Shown in pieces: positions 54,848 to 64,000 of a stretch of 64,000 bases of DNA (the first letter of the stretch is position 1; every line of letters begins with the position of its first letter). The DNA lies in NCBI RefSeq assembly GCF_050003625.1, contig NC_134401.1:63395242-63459241 (forward strand). The letters run 5' to 3'. The stretch is from Haematobia irritans. Taxonomy: Eukaryota > Arthropoda > Insecta > Diptera > Muscidae. The notes beneath the pieces are model-generated. The model was not told where the DNA came from and ran no database searches. It worked only from the letters and a program-made list of their open reading frames with translations. The position numbers were made by a program, and so were the translations under genes.

Positions 54848-57036
54848 TTGTAAACTTAGCATATATTCCAGAAAAGTGGAGGGAAACAAAAGTCGTCTTC
54901 ATACCTAAAGCAGGAAAAGCCTCTCACTCGAGTGCGAAGGATTTCCGACCAATCAGCTTATCCTCATTCCTACTTAAGACCCTGGAGAGGATGATAGACA
55001 TGTATCTTAGAACTACCGTGGATTCAGGTTTGCTCTCGAAACGACAGCATGCATACTCGAAGGGCAGGTCTACTGAGACCGCATTGCATGAACTGGTCAG
55101 CTTTATTGAAAGCTCACTATCTGTCAAAGAATACACAATCGTGGCGTTTCTAGACATCGAAGGGGCGTTCAATAATATCTATCCGAGCTCGATATTAAAT
55201 GGACTGACAACTCTGAATGTTGATCCATGTATTCTTAGGCTGTTAGACGAACTTCTAATGAAGAGACGTATTTCAGCCACACTAGGGCAAGCAAACATAC
55301 AAAGGTATGTGAACAGAGGCACTCCCCAAGGAGGAGTTCTATCACCTCTTCTTTGGAATGTTGCTATAAACAACCTTCTGGTTTCTCTAGAAAAAGAAAG
55401 GATAAAAGTGGTGGCATACGCAGATGATGTGGCGCTAGCAGTCAGGGGAAAATTCCCATCAACAGTTCGAGATATTATACAGAGAGCCCTCCGGATGACT
55501 GAGAAATGGGCGAAAGATAATGGTCTTGGGGTAAATCCTGCAAAGACAGAAATAGTCATGTACTGCAAAGATCGCAAAACTCCCACGGTTAGGCCCATTT
55601 CCTTAGGGGGTATTGAAATTCCCTTTAGGGAGTGTGCAAAATACCTTGGCGTTATTTTGGACAGGAAGCTGAATTTTAGGCTTAATATTGAAGAGAGGGC
55701 GAGAAAAGCCACGGTAGCTTTGTACTCGTGCAAAAAGGCAATAGGGAAAAAGTGGGGACTAAGACCAAAAATTGTGCATTGGCTATACACGGCAGTGGTT
55801 AGACCTATAATGCTATATGGTGTTGTAGTCTGGTGGCCGGCACTTCAGAAACCGACTTGTTTAGATAAAGTTCAGCGTATGGCGAGCTTATGTATCTCAG
55901 GCGCATTTAGTAAGACAGGAACAGACTCCCTTAATGTCATGCTACATCTATTGCCTTTAGACATTTTGGCCAAACAGTCAGCTGCAACAACGGCTGTGCG
56001 GTTGCGCGAGCTATCGCTGTGGTCGGAAAAAATGTACGGTCATAGTTCGGTCCTCAAAGTAATGCCAGATGTGCCTAACGTAGTAGATTACACCCTGGCA
56101 AAACCACTTTTCGACAAAAAGTTTGAAACTCTAATTCCCAACAGTGAGGCGTGGTGTACACAGACCCCGGGGAATAAAAGATATATAGATTTCTATACTG
56201 ATGGCTCCAAATTGAATGGACAAGTGGGGTTCGGAGTATATTCTAAAGATCTGGAAATTCGAATAGCGAAAAGATTACCTAATCACTGTAGTGTTTTTCA
56301 GGCTGAAATATTGGCAATAAGAGAGGTGGTGAATTGGCTGAGAAGTAATGTTCCAACAAATATTGGCATTAATATATACTCAGACAGTCAACCTGCAATA
56401 AAATCCTTGGACTCTGTGTTCCTTAACTCAAAAACGGCCATAGACTGCCGCAAATCTCTCAACGAGATGGCTGAGCAGTACAATATTCACCTAATATGGG
56501 TGCCTGGTCATAGGAACATACCGGGGAACTGTGAAGCAGATGTGTTAGCAAGGCTAGGAACTACCTTACATATTGCAGGGGAACTAGAATCTGTTGGTAT
56601 GCCTCTGGCCACCTGCAAGCTCTTACTGCGTGAGAAGGCTGTTATGATGGCCAATATTCGATGGGAAAATTGCAAGGGTTGTAACGACACCAAGCAAATA
56701 TGGCCCCATTTAAACTTAAACCGCACACTAGATATGCTAGTGTTCTCAAGGCGTCAGATAGCACTCCTAATATCTGCTATAACGGGTCGCTGCCTGATAG
56801 GCGAATTTGCAAAAACTATAGGTGCGAAGTATAATGACTATTGTATAAGCTGTCATGACGTGGAGGAAAATGAATCAATTAAACACCTCTTGTGTGAGTG
56901 TCCTGCTTTTTGTGTAAGGCGTAAGCGAATTTTAGGAGGATATAGCTTTAGATTACTGGCTGACCTGGAAAACGTTAACTTAAGCAGTTTGTTAATGTTT
57001 TTGGAGCAATCTGGTTGGTTCCACAAAAGTAAATAA
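54848..57036 (+). CDS. LINE ORF2 (RT and RNase H), 5'-truncated
   Basis: Open throughout, with homology upstream of the first ATG at 54991 (KVVFIPKAGKASHSSAKDFR), so the product lacks the endonuclease and RT N-terminus and is not expected to be functional. Counting from that ATG (681 residues): RT motifs FLDIEGAFNN (53-62), TPQGGVLSPLLWN (111-123) and the catalytic AYADD (YADD 143-146). RNase H follows with D404 (FYTDGSK), E439 (QAEILAI), D465 (IYSDSQ), H507 and D517 (GNCEAD). The C-terminus has a zinc-finger-like C618-x2-C621-x10-H632-x4-C637. RNase H supports I/LOA grouping. No stop codon has accumulated, which fits a recent insertion. Confidence 0.93.
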
Positions 57037-57096
57037 TAGAGAAGGTTCAGTGGTTAAGACTAGAAGTGCCCATATGTAATAGGTACTTTTAGTTAA

Positions 57097-57179
57097 ATGT
57101 GGTATCACAATGGACTGAATAGTCTAAGTGAGCCTGAAATTTAATCGGGCTGCCACTTTAACCTAACCTAACCTAACCT
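57097..57179 (+). promoter_or_regulatory. LINE 3' end shared with the SINE
   Basis: TGTGGTATCACAATGGACTG, AATAGTCTAAGTGAGCCTGA, TCGGGCTGCCAC and CCTAA repeats. The same block ends the SINEs at 2127, 19738, 21908 and 33754-34243 and LINE L2 at 9248. In other LINE/SINE pairs such a 3' segment is what the LINE reverse transcriptase recognises; here that is inferred from the shared sequence. Confidence 0.8.
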
Positions 57180-57180
57180 G

Positions 57181-58931
57181 ACCCCCCGATTTGGCGTCTT
57201 AGGTTTCTAGAAACCGAATTTTCCATCCGATTTGCCTGAAATTGGAGATCTTAAAGTATTTTAGGATTCCAAATTGGTGTGCCGAAAATGGAGCCTATCG
57301 GTCCAAGTTTTGGTATAGCCCCCATATAGACCGATCTCCCGATTTTACTTCTTGGGCTTCTAGAAACCATATTTTCTATCCAATTTGCTGAAATTGTAAA
57401 TATAGAGGTATTTTGGACCAGAAATAGGTTTGTCCAATATGGTGTATATCGGTTCATGTTTTGGATTTTCCGGATTTTAGATTTTCTAATAATTTTAAAA
57501 GGTGGCTAAAAATGTACAGATTTCAAATCAAGGACTTATTTCATTATTTTCTTTTTATGATTCCTCTAAAACTCAAACAAAATGGTTGTTATAAATCCAG
57601 AATCTGATCTAGTCTTCATAAGTATATAAATGTATCTTCGGGAAGCGTAATGGTTGAACTGATCTGCTTAGGAAAACATCTGTCATTTGAAATTCAATAT
57701 TTTACCAAGTAACCAGCTAGGACGAAGAGTTTTCAAAAGGAAATTAATTTGATTCAAAGTGTGAGTATTTGAGATTCGGCCCGGCCGAACTTACTGCTGT
57801 ATATACTTGATTTTGGTTAACAAAGACTCCATATAGACTAACTTACAATTTAACACACAATTTAAAGAAGGCTTAAGATACCTTGCCATCGGCAAAGTAA
57901 TTCGATTATGAATGACAGTCCTTAGTGGAACTTTGTGCTCAATCCGTGATGGAGGGTACTTAGGATTCGGTCAGTCCGAATTTTCCGTCATATTTCCTTG
58001 TTATTAGAAGGGCGAACTTCGTGAGCGATAGTTTAATAGCAAATAAGGTCAATAAAATTTTGTAATTTTGTTTAACAACGAATATTTTCGCAGGAAGTAG
58101 TTTTTTCCTATATTCATTCCATTTTTCTTTTTCATGTTAGATGTTTGCAGTGTTGGCAGGTTGGTAAACCGATTTACTTTAAAACACTTATACACTGAAT
58201 TATTTTATTTTACCTTAGGATTTGTTTCACGAACCCATTTTGTACCTATTTACATAGTTTTTTGGGAAATTTTTGAAAAAAAAAAAATTAGACTAATTTG
58301 AGGGTTTTTTTCTTAAGATTTGGGAGAAGGATGCAAAATCACCTGGCAACACTGGATGTTATAATAGACGTATATTATATATTAGAGCATTGCATGGGAA
58401 CACTCATTCATAGCGCACACAACTGCACTCTCGAAACGGTTCGAGAAGACTGAATCATCGTCGATGATCGAATGAATAGAATACCAGCACTCGCTTGATC
58501 GAATCGATTCGAATGAATGTAATTGTATGAATGAGACATGGTTTGAAACGAACCCCATAAATCAGTATCGAGCGAATGTTGTCGTGACGTCATTGACTGA
58601 AGTTGTGCATTCGTTCCAATTCTCGTTCGCAAGCAAAGATTCAAATGCATTTGGTGAAACGGAATAATCGAGAATACTCGAACATTCAACGGTAGTTTGG
58701 GTATTTGCAAATTTCTCGAGTATGTTATGACAAGAAATGGAATTATGCTTAATGAGAAAAGGAGTTATTTATTTGGCGTTGTAATTCAGAGTTAAGTTTA
58801 TGGAAAATAAATTACGTGAGGTTAAAAAGGTAAATGTTTAATTTTTTTATGATTTTGAATGTAACAAGCAAAGTAAATTAATGTTTGTTTTGATTTTTTC
58901 CCTAAAAAAATCATTTGGCAAGACAAAATAT
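57181..58931 (-). repeat. Outer part of the palindrome's right arm
   Basis: Inverse of 51499-53285. It contains a mirrored family B repeat to about 57808, the mirrored family A fragment (57812-57990) and the ATTCGA-rich segment with the second copy of the 100-codon frame (58710-58408). It is cut at 58931 by the gypsy LTR. Confidence 0.88.
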
Positions 58932-59534
58932 TGTTACGTTTTTATATTTAGGCGTTTTTAATTACCGGACAATTAAAACACAGTTCTTTTAAATAACGAC
59001 AATCTACAATTTATTTACTATGACTTCACACTTTACAATTCGTTCACACTGAAGTTATTCGTTTGACGCTTTAATTAAGACTGACTCGTTAGCAGCATGT
59101 GAGCGCTTTTATATATGACGGTGTGGCAATACGAGAACATTCTGGTAGCACTGCAATATTCTGGCAACGCCATAACATTCTTAGACAAGGCTAGAAGGAT
59201 CTACGACCATTAAGTTATTCGTCTGGTGGCTGCCAAACACATACACACTCACATAGATATATGCTCGCATTACTACAACAACAATGACAATAGACAATGA
59301 GATGAAATGAGAAAGCAAAATAACAAAGCAAAGGGGTTGTTATTCTATGAGAGAGTAAGAACTAACATTTCGGTAAGCAAACAAAAGAACATAAAAGAAA
59401 TTCAGGAAAATACTAGAAAATGAATAGATGATTCCAAGAAGTGATAGCGAAATTTTATCGTTACAATTTGAAATTTTAAATTAACGGAAACTAATTTAAA
59501 TAAACTTATGTCTATAATTATCAAATTCGTCACA
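58932..59534 (-). repeat. 3' LTR of the gypsy-type element
   Basis: 603 bp, read on the minus strand from TGTGACGAATTTG to ACGTAACA, bounded by TG and CA. On that strand a TATA box (TATATAAAAGCG, complement near 59105-59117) and a poly(A) signal AATAAA (complement of 59010-59015) lie about 95 nt apart, giving plausible U3-R-U5 parts. Boundaries rest on the TG/CA ends and the polypurine tract because the other LTR is not visible. Confidence 0.85.
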
Positions 59535-59545
59535 CTGCCTCCCGC
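59535..59545 (-). promoter_or_regulatory. Polypurine tract
   Basis: GCGGGAGGCAG on the minus strand, directly between the pol stop codon and the LTR; primes plus-strand DNA synthesis in LTR retrotransposons. Confidence 0.85.
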
Positions 59546-62500
59546 TTAAGCCTGTTCGTCCCGAACAGGCACAGAACCTGTTCCGTAAGGAGCCAATCGT
59601 TCCAGATGTACAACTTTCATCTTTGATCTAGGGCTGTCGTCCTTCTGAATCCGGTATACAACATCATTGATCCTCTTGATGACTTTGTATGGGCCTTCCC
59701 ACTGTGTTTGCAGTTTAGGACACAATCCTTTCTTTCGTTGCGGGTTAAATAGCAGAACCAATTCTTCTTCTTGGAAGCCCTTAGTATTTACAGCACGATC
59801 GTATCTCGCCTTCATTCTGTTGCTGACCATTTTTATTTTGTTGCGCACTGATTCGTGAACTTCACCGAAAGTGTTTGGGATGTCGTTTCTGTTTTCTTCC
59901 ATGGCGAGCTCATTAGGTTTAGCGCCGAATATCAGATCTCCAGGCAACGTCAACTCAGTTCCGAATAGAACATTGGCCGGTGTTCGAGAGGTGGAATCAT
60001 GAATGGCAGATCTATACGACAGCAAAAACTTTGGTATATGCTCGTCCCAGTCCCTCTGGCCGTTGTCCACTACTTTTCGAAGATGTTCTTCCAGAGTGCG
60101 ATTAAACCTTTCTACCATGCCATCGGATTGTGGATGTAATGGTGTAGTCCTCGTTTTCTTGATACCAAGGGATTCACACATCTCTTTGAATATGGCCGAT
60201 TCAAAATTTCTTCCCTGGTCTGAGTGAATCTCGGACGGCACACCGTAGCGACATATCCAGTTTTTGTTGACCACATCCACAATCGTTTTTGCCTCTTGGT
60301 TTGGAATTGCATACACCTCCGGCCATTTGCTGAAGTAATCCATGACCACAAGGACATAACGGTTTCCAGAATCACTTACTGGGAAAGGGCCTGCCACGTC
60401 CATTGCTATTCTTTCAAACGGGGCTCCTGGTCTATATTCTTGCATAGGACCTCGACTTTTCCTTGTTGGACCTTTCGCCTTCATGCACTTCCCGCAATTG
60501 GCTACCCATTCAGCAATTGATTTCTGGCATCCAACCCAGTAGAATCGTTGCTTCACTTTATCGGCGGTTTTGGTTATTCCCAGATGACCTCCACTGGGAC
60601 CATTATGGAACTCCGCCAAAACGTCTCTTATTTTGGAATCTGGAACGATGATCAAATTTCGGCTGCTCTTGCCATCTTCGCTTTCCCATTTACGTTGCAG
60701 GGATCCATTGACTAGAACTAAACTATCCCATTGAGCCCAGTATGATTTCATAAGTGGACTTTCGGCTGCGATGTCTTTCTTACTGGGCTTCTTGTTCTCT
60801 TCCTTTGCCGAAATAATTTTGTTCAAAATGGGATCTTTACGCTGTTCTGTTGGCCAGTCCACTCCAGATTCGATGTGTAACAGCCGAATATCAACAATCT
60901 CCTCCTTATGTTCAGCTTTCGAGCAGTGCTTGCATTCTATACTGCAAGGTCGACGTGACAAAGCGTCAGCGTTACCGTGTTTTCCACCTTTTCTATGCTC
61001 GATACTGAAATCATAGCTCTGGAGCCTCTCGATCCAACGTGCCAGTTGAGCTTCCGGATTCTTGAATTGAAGCAACCATCGTAGAGCTGAGTGATCAGTC
61101 CTTAGCAAGAAATGTTGTCCATACAAATATTTATGATAATGTTTTACACTCTCTATGACGGCTAGCAGCTCTCGTCGCGTTACACAGTAGTTCTTTTCGG
61201 GCTTGGACAACGTTCGGCTGAAATATCCGATGACCTTCTCCTTGCCGTCTATCTGTTGGGATAGCACACCTCCAATACCATGCGCGCTAGCATCTGTATC
61301 CAAAACAAATTTTTCGCCCGGAATAGGATACGCTAGAACAGGAGCTGAACATAAAAGTTCTTTTAAATGTTGGAATGAATCCTCCTGTTCGTCGCTCCAC
61401 TGGAACTTCTGACCTTTTTGCGTCAATTTATGGAGACTAGCGGCGATGCTGGCGAAGTTTGGGACGAATCGTCGGTAATATGTACATAACCCAAGGAAAC
61501 TTCTTAATTCGTGGAGATTTCCGGGTCGTGGCCAATCTCTGACAGCTTGGATTTTGTCTTCATCGGTGGATATGCCCTCTGCAGTCACATGATGACCCAG
61601 GTATTTAACTTCTCGCTGGAAAAGGGAGCATTTCTTTGCGTTAAGGCGTAGACCAGCGGCTGACAATTGCTGGATAACGTCTTTCAAGTTCTTAAGGTGC
61701 TCGTCAAATGTTTTGCCCATCACTATGATGTCGTCCAAGTATATCAAGCACGACTTCCAGTGCAACCCCTTCAGTACCCGCTCCATCAATCTTTCGAAGG
61801 TAGCTGGAGCGTTGCAGAGCCCGAACGGCATTACATTGAATTGCCAGAGACCGCCATTAACGCCAAAAGCCGTCTTTTCCTTGTCGTTCTCGGCGATCTC
61901 TACTTGCCAATATCCACTCTGCAAATCAAGCGTAGAAAACCATGTTGTTCCGGCTAGTGTGTCCAACGTGTCATCAATGCGTGGAAGCGGATAACTGTCC
62001 TTTTTGGTGACATCATTTAGTTTTCTGTAGTCCACGCAGAATCGGGTACTTCCATCTTTCTTTTTGACCAGCACAACTGGGGAACACCAAGGACTTGATG
62101 ATGGCTCGATCACTCCACTCTCCGCCATTTCCTTTATGAGCTTTTGAACTTCGTCTCTTTTTGCCAGGGGAACACTTCGTGGTGCCTGTTTTATGGGCCT
62201 TTCTTCTGCGGTTTTAATTTCATGTTTCACTACAGATGTTCTTCCTTGATTTCCCTTTTCAGAAGCAAAAGCAGAGGCGTTTTTCCACAACAATTGCTTG
62301 GCTTTATTTCTCTCTGACGGCGATAGATGACGTGTCCAAGCCTCGAAATACCCTTCTAGATGTTTTCTCACTGCTCCATGTGTCTTTGATGAGTTGCCTT
62401 CCAAATTGACTATTGCCTCGGCTGGTGTACATTTTCCAATGTCAGAAAATTTTACAATTTGCTCATGATTGTCAGACAAGTTCAAGACACGGACTGGTAT

Positions 62501-63142
62501 TAGTCTCTCTTCGTTCGTTGTTACCAGGGCATTTGCTATCAAGATGTTGTTGCTTTTGTTTTCTGCTGGTTCAACAACCCACAATTGGCCGACTTCACAA
62601 TCTCCATCCATAGAAACCCATATAATTGCTTCGGCATTCGGTGGTATAGACTCTGACTGGCTCGTTGTCAAACGTCTGACAGGTGTATTCTCGTCGTATC
62701 CCACGTTTACCGTTATTTCGGTATCGCACCATGTCATTACACGACGCTTCATATCCAGATTGAGACCAAAAGCAATCATGAAATCCGCTCCAATTATAAC
62801 TTCGTCTACTATATCGGCCACAATGAAATCATAAGTAACGGATTTGTTAGCAATAGTTAATTTTACGGTGACCTTTCCATATACGGTTGCGGGTTCCCCT
62901 GTAGCCGTGCGTAGCTTGACTCCAATCAGTGGTGTAACTTTTCCTTTTACTAAATCAGATCTAATGATATACTTTGATGCACCAGTATCCAACGTCAAAG
63001 TACGCTTGTCGCCATTAATAACACCCGCAATAGTTAAATTGTTGTTTTTCTGTTGAACTATTGCTATGGAGATGGTGGGGCCATCGTCTGTGGGAGCCAG
63101 CTCTTGCCCCGCTGAACTAGCTCGATTTAGTTTAAAGGTGAC
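59546..63142 (-). CDS. pol: gypsy-type Pol polyprotein
   Basis: Frame open from 63142 to the stop at 59546-59548, in -1 phase relative to gag; no ATG is needed if it is reached by frameshift. Numbering from the TTG at 62998 (1150 residues): protease LDTGAS (3-8); RT with FCVDYRKLNDVTKKDSYPLP (320-339) and catalytic YLDD (420-423); RNase H with LDTDASAHG (566-574); integrase zinc finger H798, H805, C835, C838; catalytic D867, D927 and E963, the last two separated by 35 residues; a C-terminal GPYKVIKR stretch of GPY/F type; no chromodomain seen. All catalytic residues are present and no stop interrupts, so the copy could be competent. Lineage within Ty3/gypsy is not resolved. Confidence 0.95.
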   Translation of the reverse strand, partial: VTFKLNRASSAGQELAPTDDGPTISIAIVQQKNNNLTIAGVINGDKRTLTLDTGASKYIIRSDLVKGKVTPLIGVKLRTATGEPATVYGKVTVKLTIANKSVTYDFIVADIVDEVIIGADFMIAFGLNLDMKRRVMTWCDTEITVNVGYDENTPVRRLTTSQSESIPPNAEAIIWVSMDGDCEVGQLWVVEPAENKSNNILIANALVTTNEERLIPVRVLNLSDNHEQIVKFSDIGKCTPAEAIVNLEGNSSKTHGAVRKHLEGYFEAWTRHLSPSERNKAKQLLWKNASAFASEKGNQGRTSVVKHEIKTAEERPIKQAPRSVPLAKRDEVQKLIKEMAESGVIEPSSSPWCSPVVLVKKKDGSTRFCVDYRKLNDVTKKDSYPLPRIDDTLDTLAGTTWFSTLDLQSGYWQVEIAENDKEKTAFGVNGGLWQFNVMPFGLCNAPATFERLMERVLKGLHWKSCLIYLDDIIVMGKTFDEHLKNLKDVIQQLSAAGLRLNAKKCSLFQREVKYLGHHVTAEGISTDEDKIQAVRDWPRPGNLHELRSFLGLCTYYRRFVPNFASIAASLHKLTQKGQKFQWSDEQEDSFQHLKELLCSAPVLAYPIPGEKFVLDTDASAHGIGGVLSQQIDGKEKVIGYFSRTLSKPEKNYCVTRRELLAVIESVKHYHKYLYGQHFLLRTDHSALRWLLQFKNPEAQLARWIERLQSYDFSIEHRKGGKHGNADALSRRPCSIECKHCSKAEHKEEIVDIRLLHIESGVDWPTEQRKDPILNKIISAKEENKKPSKKDIAAESPLMKSYWAQWDSLVLVNGSLQRKWESEDGKSSRNLIIVPDSKIRDVLAEFHNGPSGGHLGITKTADKVKQRFYWVGCQKSIAEWVANCGKCMKAKGPTRKSRGPMQEYRPGAPFERIAMDVAGPFPVSDSGNRYVLVVMDYFSKWPEVYAIPNQEAKTIVDVVNKNWICRYGVPSEIHSDQGRNFESAIFKEMCESLGIKKTRTTPLHPQSDGMVERFNRTLEEHLRKVVDNGQRDWDEHIPKFLLSYRSAIHDSTSRTPANVLFGTELTLPGDLIFGAKPNELAMEENRNDIPNTFGEVHESVRNKIKMVSNRMKARYDRAVNTKGFQEEELVLLFNPQRKKGLCPKLQTQWEGPYKVIKRINDVVYRIQKDDSPRSKMKVVHLERLAPYGTGSVPVRDEQA

Positions 63143-64000
63143 TCACTTGACTGTGGGGTCACCTTCTTATGGCTATTGTTTAATGGAGATGGTGATGTGG
63201 ACCTTGACCGTTTGCGTCGTGCTTTGCATTCTCGAGCTAGATGTCCCGGCTTATCACAGTTATAGCATTTGATTCGGGATTTATTTGCCTCTTGCTTCAT
63301 TTCTTGCATTGCCTGCTTCATGGCCTCTTTCATCGACTCAATAACGGACTTTGATTCATCACACTCTGTCTCTACTTTACGTACCTTGTGAATTTGAGGC
63401 CGCGCTAGCAATCTTGCAGTCTCCTGTGCAAGTGCGAATGTTACTGTTTCAGCGAATGTAGCCTTTTGTGACGCATATGTTGCACATTTTATATCTGGGT
63501 CTCGAATTCCATTGACGAAGGTTTCAATCTTGATGCGGTCCACAAGAGGATGACTCTCACCTGGGTATGTCAAAAGCACTAGCCGCTCAACTTCTGTTGC
63601 GAAATCTTGTAGGGTTTCATTCGATTTCTGGATTCTTCCTCTCAATTCCATTCTGAAGATGTCCTGCTTGTGCTCTCCACCATACTTGCGTTGAAGTGCC
63701 GCTATTACTTCATTATAGTTATTTCTAGAAGCAGCGGGAATGCTTTGTATCACATCAGCAGCATTGCCCTTTAATGCCAATAGAAGTTCAATTGCTTTAT
63801 CATCGTCATTCCACAAATTTCTACAAGCAACCATTTCGAATTGAAATTTGAAGACATCAAATGACGTTGAGCCATCGAAAACAGGAGTTTTGATTTTTGA
63901 GCCCTCGATGACGCGCATTGGACCACCTTTAATTTCCAGCTCTGACATTTTTTTCTCGATGTGCAGAAACTTCTCATCATGAACCATAATTTTCTCATCC
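63127..64000 (-). CDS. gag: gypsy-type Gag protein, 5' end possibly outside window
   Basis: Forms the particle that packages element RNA in the cytoplasm. The first ATG in frame is at 63987 (MVHDEKFLH, 286 residues), but the frame stays open upstream to the window edge, so the start may lie beyond it. A retrotransposon-gag core is seen around residues 40-200 (FDGSTSFDVFKFQFE, LLLALKGNAADVI). An acidic-to-basic linker (210-236) precedes one CCHC zinc knuckle, CYNCDKPGHLAREC (241-254), followed by an Arg/Lys-Ser tail. It ends SSESPLN at the slippery site. Only one knuckle is present. Confidence 0.93.
   Translation of the reverse strand, partial: DEKIMVHDEKFLHIEKKMSELEIKGGPMRVIEGSKIKTPVFDGSTSFDVFKFQFEMVACRNLWNDDDKAIELLLALKGNAADVIQSIPAASRNNYNEVIAALQRKYGGEHKQDIFRMELRGRIQKSNETLQDFATEVERLVLLTYPGESHPLVDRIKIETFVNGIRDPDIKCATYASQKATFAETVTFALAQETARLLARPQIHKVRKVETECDESKSVIESMKEAMKQAMQEMKQEANKSRIKCYNCDKPGHLARECKARRKRSRSTSPSPLNNSHKKVTPQSSESPLN
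63130..63136 (-). promoter_or_regulatory. -1 frameshift slippery site TTTAAAC
   Basis: On the minus strand the gag frame reads CCT TTA AAC TAA, so T TTA AAC is a perfect X-XXY-YYZ heptamer in the correct phase, immediately before the gag stop. Slipping back one base enters the pol frame as TTT AAA CTA. A downstream RNA structure was not evaluated. Confidence 0.8.

Larger units (their letters stand above)
54848..57179 (+). mobile_element. 5'-truncated I/LOA-type LINE (copy L5)
   Basis: Youngest LINE copy. Sequence starts inside the reverse transcriptase region and runs uninterrupted to a 3' UTR of about 140 bp ending in CCTAACCTAACCTAACCT. Target-site duplication GACCCCCCGAT at 54383-54393 and 57180-57190 encloses it together with the TA run and the inverted flank duplicate. 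The 3' end is the part shared with the SINEs. Confidence 0.93.
58932..64000 (-). mobile_element. Ty3/gypsy-type LTR retrotransposon, 5' end outside window
   Basis: Order on the minus strand: gag, pol (protease, RT, RNase H, integrase), polypurine tract, 3' LTR. There is no env frame: only the polypurine tract lies between the pol stop and the LTR. It inserted into the right palindrome arm. Open frames are intact within the window, so the copy is young. The 5' LTR and primer binding site cannot be examined. Confidence 0.94.

Noticed and set aside
59546..59930. env gene at the 3' end of the gypsy element
   Set aside because: The pol stop codon is separated from the LTR only by the polypurine tract, leaving no room for env.

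Overview
This window looks like nuclear DNA of a dipteran, most likely a calyptrate (muscoid) fly. The one cellular gene I recognise, ribosomal protein L7, is clearly fly-like. The background is AT-rich and packed with transposons typical of such genomes: LINEs whose ORF1 carries a DUF4780-type domain, irritans-type mariner, ITmD37E elements, a Ty3/gypsy element, and dispersed repeats carrying the two proto-microsatellites (TA and GTCY) known from dipteran mini-me/DINE-1-type elements. I see no bacterial, viral or CRISPR content.

Layout. 1-681: end of an ITmD37E transposon. 870-5014: decayed I/LOA-type LINE carrying a SINE. 5.0-9.2 kb: repeat and LINE debris. 9247-17300: one minus-strand LINE copy split by a 6-kb stack of nested repeats. 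17.9-20.6 kb: foldback-type fragment and LINE/SINE pieces. 21.46-22.82 kb: RpL7, broken by a SINE. 23-26.9 kb: short MITE-like repeats and unassigned AT-rich DNA. 26905-34667: large foldback element with inverted arms, two tRNA-like units and a nested mini-me-like repeat. 34.9-38.7 kb: more repeats. 38781-41716: second foldback element. 41.7-44.7 kb: jockey-type LINE fragment, then a mariner interrupted by a structurally complete ITmD37E element. 45-50.6 kb: repeats and an 18-bp minisatellite. 51499-58931: a large palindrome into which a 5'-truncated LINE was inserted. 58932-64000: minus-strand Ty3/gypsy retrotransposon (3' LTR, pol, gag; its 5' end lies outside).

How the parts relate. The LINE and the tRNA-derived SINE share about 65 bp of 3' sequence ending in CCTAA repeats, so the LINE is the probable source of the machinery that moves the SINE. 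One such SINE sits inside the RpL7 coding exon. Removing the SINE and one target-site copy leaves exactly 253 codons, so this RpL7 copy is a recent null allele, a dispensable duplicate or an assembly effect. The foldback elements carry two tRNA-like units (A and B) in head-to-head orientation, a recurring module that I have not matched to a named family. Boundaries of repeats are estimates by eye, usually good to about 10-30 bases unless a terminal repeat or target-site duplication fixes them.
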